Source: Planctomycetaceae bacterium (GTDB lineage Bacteria > Planctomycetota > Planctomycetia > Pirellulales > Pirellulaceae). Taken from it: 64,000 nucleotides of DNA. Made by a program: the position numbers and the translations under genes. This document shows positions 54,417-63,900 of this stretch, one piece after another. The notes beneath the pieces are model-generated. The model did no database searches, was not told the DNA's origin, and saw nothing but the letters and a program-made list of their open reading frames with translations. Each line of letters opens with the position of its first letter. Positions within the stretch are counted from its first letter, which is position 1. The DNA is taken from positions 162,879 through 226,878 of the forward strand of contig PBNZ01000030.1 of NCBI GenBank assembly GCA_002723275.1. Direction: 5' to 3'.

Positions 54417-55256
54417 TTGCCGAATCAATACGATGACGGAGCGCGGATACTTGAGCGCTTGAAACGGCGAATTTTAGTCTTCAGCCATGAGCGAAGCCGT
54501 ATGTGGTGCGCTAACTGTGAAACCGAACGTCTTTTTTCACCCGATGCCGAGGATCCGGCTGAGATGGTATGTGTGCAATGTCAATCGAGCCCATCGCAGC
54601 AGCCTGGTTCGCCCACGTTACGATGGGACAGTCCGCATCCGGACGAATCCTCGGATGAAGACATCCATCATGACGTTTGCGTGATTGAGCCTCCACCGGT
54701 TCTCGACGACGCCGTCGATTGGCACCCGGGGCACGTTGCTCTTCGTCCTGTTTTTGAAGATTCGACGTCGTCATCAGACTTGCCTGGTGACGATCGGACA
54801 ACGCAAGTGGCACGGGCTCCCTCGGGAGCCAAAACAGTTCGCCGGCGATCCTCTATCCTTTGTTGGGCGATGTTGATGTTGGGGGTCGCTCTGTTTGCCT
54901 GTGGCGGCTCGCTGATCGGTTTTTCATTGTTGGGCGACCGAGGTGAATTGTGGAGTCTCGGGACGCCACTCGCTCTGGCGGGCCAGGCCGCCTTCTTGAT
55001 CGGTCTGGTTCTTCAGCTCGATGTGATCTGGTATCAAAGTCGTCAGACCTCTCGCAACGTTTCACGCCTTGATGTTCGCCTGACGGAAATGCAGGATGCT
55101 CCTGAAAAGCATTGCGAGCTTGCCGAAGCCGAAACGGCTCACCGCTTCGATCGGGATATACCCCGGGAGACCAGTCCGCAGTTTTTGCTGAGGGATCTCA
55201 AAGGGCAGCTCGAATTGTTGGCGAATCGTCTTTCTCACGAAAGTGAGAAGTACTAA
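54417..55256 (+). CDS. Hypothetical zinc-ribbon membrane protein
   Basis: A 279-residue protein (TTG start assumed; no ATG until the residue-29 methionine of MWCANCE). An N-terminal zinc ribbon (CANC at 31-34, CVQC at about 52-55) is followed by an acidic linker. Two membrane helices follow at about 145-170 and 182-202, then a charged C-terminal tail with a possible coiled coil. No family recognised. It is convergent with the HAD gene (4-bp overlap). Confidence 0.62.
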   Translation: MPNQYDDGARILERLKRRILVFSHERSRMWCANCETERLFSPDAEDPAEMVCVQCQSSPSQQPGSPTLRWDSPHPDESSDEDIHHDVCVIEPPPVLDDAVDWHPGHVALRPVFEDSTSSSDLPGDDRTTQVARAPSGAKTVRRRSSILCWAMLMLGVALFACGGSLIGFSLLGDRGELWSLGTPLALAGQAAFLIGLVLQLDVIWYQSRQTSRNVSRLDVRLTEMQDAPEKHCELAEAETAHRFDRDIPRETSPQFLLRDLKGQLELLANRLSHESEKY

Positions 55257-55942
55257 AGCTCGTCGACCGACAGCAGCGCCGCCACGATTTCCGAAGGACT
55301 CAAGTCTTCCAAGAGAAAGTCCGGATTTGCCTCTGCCAGTTGATCGACGCTGAACCCACCCGTCGCGACGGCAACTGAGTTGGCTCCGATCGCTTTCGCG
55401 CAGCGAATGTCGTTTGCCGTGTCGCCGATCACCCAGACGTCTCGAGGATCGATCGACTGATTCAGGTGGTCGCAGGCATTTGCGAAAGCCACCTCTGCGA
55501 CGTTGTTTCGTGAGACATGATGGTCTCCGTAGCCACCAAAATGGAAGAAATCCCAGAGCTCGTAATAACGCAGCTTGGCTTTAGCAGCTGCCTGAATGTT
55601 GCCGGTCAGCAAACCCAGATGAGAACGAGAGCAGGCATGTAATTGTTCAATTGCTTCGAGAACCCCGGTCAGTACCTCTCCCTCTTGTTTTTCCAAGTGG
55701 TCATGCAGGTGTTGGAGATAGGAACGTTGAAAGAGATCCCAATTTTCTTCGGTGACCTCGATGTCGTGTACCTGGAACAGGTCTCGTACGATCGCGCGGT
55801 CGGTGCGGCCGGCAAAACCGATCTGTTCACGGTCAGGATTTGCAATGGAAAAGGCATCCACGAGCGTCGCAAAGGCTGCTTCTTGTCCCGCTCCGCCACT
55901 CAGTATTAACGTTCCGTCGATATCGAAGAGCCAGATTTTCAT
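55253..55942 (-). CDS. HAD superfamily phosphatase (phosphoglycolate phosphatase-like)
   Basis: A 229-residue enzyme with the nucleophile motif FDIDGT (D7, general acid D9), motif II in LGLLTGNI, and motif III/IV in VWVIGDTANDIRCAKAIGA. A helical cap sits between motif I and II. It belongs to the Gph-like HAD group; the natural substrate is unclear (phosphoglycolate or another small phosphomonoester). It precedes the HtrA-type protease on the minus strand in genome order but is downstream in transcription: HtrA (55951-57144) ends 8 bp before it, so the two are probably cotranscribed. Confidence 0.92.
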   Translation of the reverse strand: MKIWLFDIDGTLILSGGAGQEAAFATLVDAFSIANPDREQIGFAGRTDRAIVRDLFQVHDIEVTEENWDLFQRSYLQHLHDHLEKQEGEVLTGVLEAIEQLHACSRSHLGLLTGNIQAAAKAKLRYYELWDFFHFGGYGDHHVSRNNVAEVAFANACDHLNQSIDPRDVWVIGDTANDIRCAKAIGANSVAVATGGFSVDQLAEANPDFLLEDLSPSEIVAALLSVDEL

Positions 55943-55950
55943 GTTGTCGC

Positions 55951-57144
55951 TCAGGGAGATGGGACAAGGGTCAGTGGGAGCGTAATTGTCTCTTCATCGT
56001 TACGCCGTAGATTGCGAATGATCGTCAGGTTAATGGTGTTACCTGCCTTTTGACTTTCCAGGAAGGTAAGCCAGTCATTCAAGTCATCGATCGGCTGGTC
56101 GTTGGCGCTGACGATCAGATCTCCATAACGGACCAGCGTGCGGACGCGACGACCTTGTGAGGCCAATAACGACCGAGTGGGTTGGATACCCGCTTGCTGG
56201 GCCGGCGAGTTCGGCAAGACGTCCCGAACGAGTACCCCAGTTAAGTTCGGGGTGAAACGATCCTGGAATGGGACAATGCCAATCGATGGACGGATGATCT
56301 TGCCATGCCGAATCAGCTCCGGAACGATCCGATTCACGGTATCAACGGGAATCGCAAAACCAATGCCCGCGTACGCTCCTGAGGGACTGTAGATCGCTGT
56401 GTTGACTCCGATTAGTCGCCCCGCACTGTCCAGAAGCGGACCGCCCGAATTACCCGGATTGATTGCGGCGTCGGTCTGTATGACTCCGTCGATTGTGCGA
56501 ATTGCCGCGACCGCCGAGGTGTTCTCGCTGGTTCTGATCTCTCGGTCAAGGGCGCTGATGACCCCTGTTGTCAGGGTTTGGTCGAGTCCAAATGGATTGC
56601 CGATGGCAAACACTTTCTGGCCAACGACCAGGTCATTGGATTGGCCGATCATGATGGGTTCAAGTTTTTCGGCAGGAGCCATGATCTTCAAGACGGCGAG
56701 GTCTTTACCGGGAGCTCGCCCTACGATTTTGGCATCCCATACGGATTGCTCGGAAAGCGATACGCGTGCGACATCCGCGGATGCAATCACGTGATCGTTG
56801 GTCACGATGTGGCCGTCGCGGTCCCAGACAAACCCCGAGCCGTGGCCTGGATTCATTTCTGTGGCGTCCAGCGAAAAACGATCAAACTCTATCTGCGACG
56901 TACGGATGTAAACCACGGAGGGGGCGTTCGTACGAAATAACTCAATCGTCGACTTTTCGTCCTCTGCCAGATCACCCCGTTGAGTCACTGGGCGAGGCTC
57001 GGCGTCCGGATCGTGCAATTGGTTTGCTTTCCATTGCCCGTACCAGACCGCGGCAAGGTAACCTACCAACAGCATCAAAATGTAAGGTAATGCTTGCGAT
57101 AGAAACGGACGGGCTGGGGCAGGCTGGGGAGACGGATAGTTCAT
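55951..57144 (-). CDS. HtrA/Do-like serine protease with one PDZ domain
   Basis: A 397-residue envelope protease with an N-terminal membrane anchor (PYILMLLVGYLAAVWY, about 20-35). The trypsin-like domain has triad residues H118 (TNDHVIAS), D148 (GKDLAVLK) and S233 (GNSGGPLL). One PDZ domain (about 288-390) contains GVLVRDVLPNSPAQQAGI. HtrA proteases degrade misfolded periplasmic proteins; a single PDZ and a membrane anchor resemble DegS/HtrA-like family members. Transcribed with the HAD gene downstream. Confidence 0.95.
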   Translation of the reverse strand: MNYPSPQPAPARPFLSQALPYILMLLVGYLAAVWYGQWKANQLHDPDAEPRPVTQRGDLAEDEKSTIELFRTNAPSVVYIRTSQIEFDRFSLDATEMNPGHGSGFVWDRDGHIVTNDHVIASADVARVSLSEQSVWDAKIVGRAPGKDLAVLKIMAPAEKLEPIMIGQSNDLVVGQKVFAIGNPFGLDQTLTTGVISALDREIRTSENTSAVAAIRTIDGVIQTDAAINPGNSGGPLLDSAGRLIGVNTAIYSPSGAYAGIGFAIPVDTVNRIVPELIRHGKIIRPSIGIVPFQDRFTPNLTGVLVRDVLPNSPAQQAGIQPTRSLLASQGRRVRTLVRYGDLIVSANDQPIDDLNDWLTFLESQKAGNTINLTIIRNLRRNDEETITLPLTLVPSP

Positions 57145-57466
57145 GGCGTCGGATTCTTTTCTTGGTCGTAGAACGCGTCCTCGTCAGACGCCGTTCGTCA
57201 ATTACTCAAGACATTAGCTTATTTTGCGGACTGCACGACCGCAACGGCGCTTCAATACCGATTCCTTGCCACCGGTTGAGATGTGGACGCTGGAATCACC
57301 TAAGGTGCGGCTGATTGGGCAGTCGAGAGGTTTTGATTTGCTCGATAGATAAGGATCTTCTGCGGTCATCAAGAGCAAGAGGGACCGACCATCACCACAA
57401 GTGGATCTGGGGCTCGAGCAACGTCAGCAGAATGCTTTTCTGCTGACGAGCGAGCGTTTCCGAAGT
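57145..57466. other. Intergenic region between HtrA and ExeA-like genes
   Basis: About 320 bases upstream of the protease gene and downstream of the ExeA-like gene (both minus strand). It contains one strong hairpin at 57422-57448 (listed separately) and presumably the protease promoter, which I could not locate. No gene is supported. Confidence 0.5.
57422..57448 (-). terminator. Hairpin downstream of the three-gene ATPase operon
   Basis: CGTCAGCAGAA and TTCTGCTGACG form a perfect 11-bp stem with a 5-base loop, 19 bases beyond the ExeA-like stop on the minus strand. The following bases are not T-rich, so termination strength is uncertain, but position and perfection suggest an operon terminator. 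Confidence 0.55.
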
Positions 57467-58288
57467 CTATTCGGGATGGATGGCGACGAGTTCCTCGGAA
57501 ACCGCCTCAATCGCTTTTTCGTCGATGGTCTTTTGTTCTTCGGCGAACCCGATCAACAAGGCGAGGTCACAGAGTCGATTTATTTTTCTCGCATTGCCAC
57601 GCGTGATCCCGAAAATAGCATTCAACGCAGATTCGTCGAAAATGGGATTGTCTGCTCCCGCTTCATTGAGCCGGTAATTGACATAGCTGACTGTCTCGTC
57701 GAGATCGAGTGGACGAAGCAGGCATTTGACGGCAAGCCGTTCTTCCAAGCCCGGATGCCTGTCGAGCGTCGGTAAAAATGCTGGCTGACCTACAAACAGC
57801 AGCGTTAGCCCGTTGCCGTGGCTGCTTTCAAAGTTGAGTAGCAGTCGTAGCATGTCCAAGGCGGTGACGTCGGTGATAAGCTGAGCTTCGTCGACGGTGA
57901 CGACCGCGTGCCGCCCCGCTTCGCTGTTCTCAAGAAGAGCCGATTCGATTTGTCGGACTGCCGCCTCGGTTGAAAGAGGCTGTGACGTTTGTTGCTCGGG
58001 TTTCAGCTGGTGTGCCAGATAAGTGAGTAATTCATTGGTTGGCATCTGAGGGAAAACAAGATGCACGCGCGGAGTAATCGTCTCCGGCAACATTCGATAC
58101 ATCATGCGGATCAGCAAGGATTTTCCGAAGCCGGGTGCGCCAGTCAGAACGGCGCCATCACGACGGTTTTCAATCGCGTAGCGAAGCTTCAGCATTGCAG
58201 CTTGGTGCGTCTCGCTCGGGTAATAGAAGTCTTCGTTCGAGTTGTTCTCAAATGGTTTGGCGCGAAGGCCCCAGTAAGATTCGTACAT
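57467..58288 (-). CDS. ExeA/TIGR03015-like AAA ATPase
   Basis: A 273-residue ATPase with the start MYESYWGLRAKPFENN common to ExeA-type and exosortase-locus secretion ATPases. Walker A is GAPGFGKS (50-57), Walker B is VVTVDEAQLI (about 128-137) and sensor-type LLFVGQP follows. Small ATPases of this kind (TIGR03015) occur next to a tyrosine autokinase (TIGR03018) in PEP-CTERM/exosortase and exopolysaccharide loci. The same neighbour arrangement is seen here: the BY-kinase-like gene ends 11 bp upstream. Its role would be secretion or assembly of surface polymers, by analogy. Confidence 0.88.
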   Translation of the reverse strand: MYESYWGLRAKPFENNSNEDFYYPSETHQAAMLKLRYAIENRRDGAVLTGAPGFGKSLLIRMMYRMLPETITPRVHLVFPQMPTNELLTYLAHQLKPEQQTSQPLSTEAAVRQIESALLENSEAGRHAVVTVDEAQLITDVTALDMLRLLLNFESSHGNGLTLLFVGQPAFLPTLDRHPGLEERLAVKCLLRPLDLDETVSYVNYRLNEAGADNPIFDESALNAIFGITRGNARKINRLCDLALLIGFAEEQKTIDEKAIEAVSEELVAIHPE

Positions 58289-58299
58289 GATCCTATTTC

Positions 58300-59532
58300 C
58301 TACGCGGTCTTCTTGTAATGGTGTTGTGCGTTTGTCGAAAAATTGTCAATCAATTCGACGATCTGATCCGATTGTTGATGGAGATGACGCTTTAGCTTCA
58401 GAACCTCGGTGTCTTTGGTTTGTCGAGCGTCACGGACAATCAGTTGTGCGGCTAGAATGTCGGCTAGTTCGTTGTCCCAGATGGGCCGCCCTGCTGCCGC
58501 GTCGAGAAGAATGAAATCAAAGGTAGGTAAAGCTCGGTCCAGAACCGAACGTAGCTTGGCGCCGAAACTCAACTCGCCGATCTCCCAGTCATTTTCGACC
58601 ATCGGCAAGGCTGTAAATTCGTTCGCAACCGAGTAAATACAGCACTCTTCGATCGATTCTCCGCCTCCAATGTGGGTTTCCCATCCAAATTCGACACTCA
58701 GGCCCAGGCATTCCGCCAGATCAGGCCGCTGATGATCAGCATCGATGATGAGTACGCGACTTCCATGCTCTGCCAGGAATTGGGCAAGCGCGATGGCGAT
58801 CGTTGTCCTGCCCTCTCCTGGTGCCCAGCTGTGGATGTTGATGAGTTTTTGTTCACCATGGCTCACGTCCTGCAATCGAACGCGGATTTCATCCAAGGCT
58901 TCAGGGAGCTCGTCCAAAAGGCGAATGCATGGATCCGGAATGCGGAAAGCATCAACTTCCCAGGCCGGCTTCACGATGATGTTTGGAGCTGCGGCGATGT
59001 ATGGAGCTACGGCTGACTGGGCAGTTTCGCCTATGGGTTTATCGCCTGAATCTGTCGGACAACCCACGTCCGGTATGATGTTCTCACTCTCGTTTTCGTT
59101 GTGGGGGGATGTGCCGAGTGTGCCCTTCGGTGCCGAGTCGCCTGTTGTGAGCGGATCGTCGAGGAAAGTCTCTGAGCCTGATATGCCTGAGCTCGCTGTG
59201 GTTGAGTTGCTCGCCAATAAACCCGATTCGATAACGATGGCTGCGTGATCGTCTTGGCTGACGGCAGCGACAGGCTCGGACGTGAATGCAAAGTCTGTTT
59301 CCGCACGGTACCACGTCAGCTCTGCAACTGCCTCGTCTTGAAGCAATGTTTCCGCTTCCGTGGCTGGCTCAGGCTCAGAATCAATGGTCAGTAATTCTGG
59401 CTTCGCCTCGGACGCCGACGGCGCTAAATCGGTGTACAGTTCACGTTCTTTCGGTGCCTGTTTCGTAGGCTGCATTTCGGACGGATGGGGTTGGCCGAAT
59501 GCCTTGAAGAAAGCCTGATCGAGTGATGTCAT
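58300..59532 (-). CDS. BY-kinase/ParA-type ATPase with arginine in Walker A
   Basis: A 410-residue protein with a ~190-residue acidic, low-complexity N-terminal half and a C-terminal P-loop domain. Walker A reads APGEGRTT (237-244), with Arg where the BY-kinase/MinD family has the catalytic lysine. Walker A' is LIIDADHQRP (261-270) and Walker B-like DFILLDAA is present. The closest pattern is the exopolysaccharide tyrosine autokinase (CpsD/TIGR03018), but the C-terminal tyrosine cluster is reduced to one Tyr (QHHYKK). Start and stop overlap the upstream gene by 4 bases (ATGA). Confidence 0.82.
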   Translation of the reverse strand: MTSLDQAFFKAFGQPHPSEMQPTKQAPKERELYTDLAPSASEAKPELLTIDSEPEPATEAETLLQDEAVAELTWYRAETDFAFTSEPVAAVSQDDHAAIVIESGLLASNSTTASSGISGSETFLDDPLTTGDSAPKGTLGTSPHNENESENIIPDVGCPTDSGDKPIGETAQSAVAPYIAAAPNIIVKPAWEVDAFRIPDPCIRLLDELPEALDEIRVRLQDVSHGEQKLINIHSWAPGEGRTTIAIALAQFLAEHGSRVLIIDADHQRPDLAECLGLSVEFGWETHIGGGESIEECCIYSVANEFTALPMVENDWEIGELSFGAKLRSVLDRALPTFDFILLDAAAGRPIWDNELADILAAQLIVRDARQTKDTEVLKLKRHLHQQSDQIVELIDNFSTNAQHHYKKTA

Positions 59533-60662
59533 CGTCGGGACCTTCCTGTTGTCTCACCGTTATTGGCTTGAGGGGTGGCCGAGTAAGGTTGCGCGTCGCT
59601 GGTTCGAGTCTGCCGGCGGGCAATCGGCGGTATGTTGTAAATGGGATCTTTGAAAGTTGACGGATCCGTGCTCTCGTACGAATACCGAGAATTAGCACTG
59701 GGCGGATTATTGAGGGTTCCGCGGGCGGAGCCGCTTGGCGGCTGTTGGCGTGCCACATCGGGCGAATTCGAGAAAAACGCCTTGTCCGTCATCGAATTGG
59801 GCTCCGACGTTTTGGCCCGCTGGGACGGTGCCGTCAGGCTGTTCACGAGACCCACGTTTTGCCGAGTGGGGGCCGATACTGATGGCTCCGATTTCGAGCC
59901 GGCCACGGATGTTTGGACAGAACGGTTAACCATCCCGACGCCGATCTGACCTGGAGCCTCTCGGGTAAGCGTCGCTTCGACGGTGTTATCCTGAGGATTG
60001 AGCAGAGATTCGGCATCGGCGAAGTCGTCGGCCGCAGCTGGATCCGTATCCGTCGTTGCGAAATCGTCCGCGGATTCAGAGGCAATGATTGGAACCTGTT
60101 TGAATAAGGGATCCACGTTTTCGTTGTCGTTTGTCGCGACAACGGGCGAATTCGTCCTGGGGTTCTGGGTAGCGACTGAGGTCGGCGATGCTCCGCGGAG
60201 TGGCTCTTGATCGATCGGTTTGACCGTCTTGGGCACATCTTGAGAAAGCACGCCTTGATTCTGAGGCGTTTGATCCTTTTGGAAAACGGTCCAAAGAAAC
60301 ATCAGAGAGATCGCAATTCCTACGCCAGGCAGCACCCCTCGGACGGTATTGGGAAGTGCTGAGGTGAGCCTCAAGCGTTTGCGGAGTTTCGAGATGGACC
60401 AGTTTTTTTCGGTCGTTTCTCGCAGGCGACCGGCGGCAGGTCCGTCGTCACCGCTCAATTGTTCGTTCGCCACATGGTTCCAATCAGCGGCGTCAGTTGC
60501 CTCGGCGGGACTGGCCGCTGTGGCGGCCTCAATTGAGTTCAGACTTAAGTTGGAGACCGCTTGGGCATCCCAGTCAGGTATCGCTAGAATGGGACATAGA
60601 GCGGCAGTCTGTTCGTCCGTTGCCGGATAGTAACCGCGGAATCGTGGTTCAATGGACGTCAT
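59529..60662 (-). CDS. Hypothetical membrane protein, first gene of the ATPase operon
   Basis: About 377 residues from ATG 60662 (MTSIEPRFRGYYP); the frame opens 16 codons earlier. A cytoplasmic N-terminal part (~1-110) is followed by a single membrane helix (about 115-130, GVGIAISLMFLWTVF) and a long Ser/Pro/Thr/Gln-rich, probably disordered extracytoplasmic part. The one-helix layout is reminiscent of chain-length or scaffold proteins but without a Wzz domain. The next gene starts within its stop (ATGA overlap), so the three genes are tightly linked. No family recognised. Confidence 0.7.
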   Translation of the reverse strand: MTSIEPRFRGYYPATDEQTAALCPILAIPDWDAQAVSNLSLNSIEAATAASPAEATDAADWNHVANEQLSGDDGPAAGRLRETTEKNWSISKLRKRLRLTSALPNTVRGVLPGVGIAISLMFLWTVFQKDQTPQNQGVLSQDVPKTVKPIDQEPLRGASPTSVATQNPRTNSPVVATNDNENVDPLFKQVPIIASESADDFATTDTDPAAADDFADAESLLNPQDNTVEATLTREAPGQIGVGMVNRSVQTSVAGSKSEPSVSAPTRQNVGLVNSLTAPSQRAKTSEPNSMTDKAFFSNSPDVARQQPPSGSARGTLNNPPSANSRYSYESTDPSTFKDPIYNIPPIARRQTRTSDAQPYSATPQANNGETTGRSRR

Positions 60663-60881
60663 AAGGCAATTTCCAGGCTTAATGTCGAAAGTCCAGCTAG
60701 GTTTTAACAACAGACAAACATGAATTCCCAGCTTCTCTATCGACCTAGTGAGAGTCTGGTCTTGAGGGTTAGGTAAGCTTTTCGGGTTGATCGAAATGAG
60801 GCTGTCGAGGCCAAGATCTCGGGTCTAGGATGACGAAAGGTAGGAAATGAGCAACAATTCGGCGGTTTCTGCGAGAGCCTT

Positions 60882-60896
60882 GCTAGAACTTCTAGC
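60882..60896. promoter_or_regulatory. Perfect 15-base palindrome upstream of metH
   Basis: GCTAGAA-C-TTCTAGC, 45 bases before the metH start. It may be an operator or leader hairpin. No cobalamin or SAM riboswitch core was recognised in the 279-base gap. Confidence 0.35.
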
Positions 60897-60941
60897 ATCG
60901 GGCGAATTGCTTGAGAGAAAGGTCTATAGGCACAGATTGAG

Positions 60942-63900
60942 ATGATATTATCTTCTCCAGCTCACGACGTTGAATCGGTACTTCGATCCTTGATGCAGGA
61001 TCGCATTCTCGTGCTTGATGGCGCCATGGGAACAATGGTGCAAGCATTGAAACTGCAGGAAGAGGATGTTCGGGGGCAACGATTCAAGAATCATCCGGTG
61101 GATCTTCTGAATTTTGTCGACGTGCTCTGTCTGACCCAACCCGATGCGGTCACGGAAATCCACTCAAAATATTTTGAGGCCGGGGCAGACATCGTCACCA
61201 CCAATACTTTTGGTGCGAGCCCCGTCGGTGTTGAGGAATTCCAGCTCGATCCCGAGACGGTTCATGAGATCAATTTGGCTGCCGTTGAATGTGCCCGTCG
61301 TGCCGCCGAACATTACAGCAAGTTGACCCCCGATCGTCCGCGTTTCGTCGCAGGCTCGATCGGTCCGACCACCAAGCAGACCGCGATCTCGACCGATGTA
61401 GAGGATCCTGGGTTTCGTAGCGCTACTTTCGATCAGATGGCTGACTCGTACTACGAACAGGTTAAATCACTGGTGGAGGCCGGTGTCGACATTTTGATGC
61501 CCGAGACGGTGATCGACACGCTGAATTTGAAGGCGTGTCTGTTTGCAATCCAACGATATATTGACGATACAGGCAACTCGCGGCCTGTCATGGTTTCGAC
61601 AACGTTCAATGAGGCGGGTGTTACGTTTGTCTCGAGTCAGTCCGTCGAAGCGATGTGGAATGCGGTTTCTCACTTTCCACTGCTTAGCATTGGGATGAAT
61701 TGTGCATTGGGGCCGAAACTCATGCGTCCCCATGTCGAAGAGCTCTCCAAGGTGAGTGATGTCTTTGTAAGTTGTCATCCGAACGCAGGCTTGCCCAATG
61801 AGATGGGCCAGTATGACATGACGCCCGCCGAATTAGGGCAATGGATGGGCGAGTTCGCTCGTGAAGGTTGGTTGAACATTGCCGGTGGCTGTTGCGGCAC
61901 GAATCCCGAGCACATTCATGAGATTTCGAAAGCGGTTAGTGGGGTATCACCGCATCGCCAGTCAACACTCCCATCATTCACGCGTTTGAGCGGAACTCAG
62001 TCGTTGACGCTCCGGCCCGATGCGAATTTTATGATGATTGGCGAGCGGACGAATGTTACCGGCTCGCGACGTTTCGCGCGGCTGATTCGAAATGGCGATT
62101 TTGAAGAAGCGATCGAAGTGGCTCGGCAGCAAGTGGTAAACGGAGCCAGCGTAATCGACATAAATATGGATGATGCCTTGTTGGATGGCGAAGAGGCGAT
62201 GACCCGTTATCTAAATCTGATTGCGGGTGAGACCGATATTAGCGCTGTCCCGGTCATGATCGACAGTTCAAAGTGGTCGATTATCGAGGCTGGCTTGAAG
62301 TGTGTTCAAGGCAAGGCGATCGTCAATTCGATCAGCTTGAAAGACGGCGAAGATGAATTCCTGCATCACGCTCGACTTGTCAGAAGCTACGGTGCAGCGG
62401 TCGTTGTGATGGCTTTTGATGAATCAGGGCAAGCGACCGAAACGGATGACAAGTTGCGGATCTGCAAACGCGCCTTCCAGTTGCTTACCGAAAAAGTTGG
62501 TTTTCCGCCCGAAGACATCATTTTTGATCCGAATATTCTTACCGTCGCGACGGGTATTTCTGAGCATGACAATTATGCGATAAATTTCATTGAAGCGACC
62601 CGGCGGATCAAACAAGAATGCCCAGGTGCCAAAATCTCTGGTGGTGTGAGCAATATCTCGTTCTCCTTCCGTGGGAACGATGTCGTGCGGGAAGCGATGC
62701 ACGCTGCTTTTCTGTATCACGCTGTGAAGGCCGGTATGGACATGGGGATCGTCAACGCAGGGCAACTCGCAGTGTACGAGGAAGTCCCCCAAGATCTATT
62801 GGAGCGAGTCGAAGATGTTTTGCTCAATCGACGCAATGACGCGACAGACCGATTGCTCGAGCTCGCCGATACCTTCAAGGGCAAAAAGGGAAAAGTCGCT
62901 GTTGAGGATCTTACCTGGCGAGAACAGTCCGTCGACGAACGATTGAAGCACTCTCTGATTAAAGGGATCGATAAATTCATCGAGGAGGATGTCGAGGAGG
63001 CTCGGCTGAATTGCGAACGTTGTTTGCACGTGATCGAAGGTCCTTTGATGCGCGGCATGACCGTCGTTGGGGATCTCTTTGGTGAAGGGAAAATGTTTCT
63101 GCCTCAGGTCGTCAAATCCGCGCGCGTTATGAAGAAGGCGGTCGCCTATCTGTTGCCCTATATGGAGCAGGAAAAGATTGAGGCTGGACTTCAGGATCAG
63201 TCGGCCCGAGGTAAAATCCTGATGGCAACTGTGAAAGGTGATGTCCACGATATCGGGAAGAATATCGTCGGAGTTGTTCTGGGATGTAACAACTATGAAG
63301 TGATCGACATGGGCGTAATGGTCCCTTGTGAAAAAATCTTAGCAGCAGCCGTTGAGCATAACGCCGATGTGATTGGCTTGTCCGGGTTGATCACGCCCAG
63401 CCTCGATCAGATGGTGCATGTTGCTCGCGAGATGCAACGAACTAATCTTTCAATTCCCCTGCTTATCGGGGGCGCGACAACTAGTGCGAAGCATACGGCA
63501 GTTAAGATCGCCCCTGGTTATGCCGAACCCACGATCCACGTGCTTGATGCCTCTCGATGTGTCGGAGTGGTTGATCGTCTGTTAAGCCCCACAATGCGTC
63601 GAGAAATCGTCCGCGAAAACAAGCAACTTCAAAAGCAACTGGTTGCGTCCTACGAACAACGCGAAGTAAAGCTGGCTCCCTTCGTAGAAACCCAGAAAAA
63701 TGCGTTTGCAACCGATTGGGAAAACGTCACAGTGGATCGTCCCAGCTTCCTGGGTGCTAAGACTTTGGATGCGATTGATCTCGAATCGCTCGTCGAATAC
63801 ATCGACTGGTCGCCCTTCTTCATGGCCTGGGAAATGAGGGGCAAGTATCCCGCGATTTTGTCCTCCCCGAAGTACCAAGAGTCAGCGCAAGAACTTTTCG

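Noticed and set aside
57422-57448. Strong terminator for the HtrA gene
   Set aside because: It lies upstream of HtrA on its strand, so it can only serve the ExeA-like operon.
60663-60941. Cobalamin or SAM riboswitch upstream of metH
   Set aside because: No conserved riboswitch core could be recognised by eye, only a 15-base palindrome.
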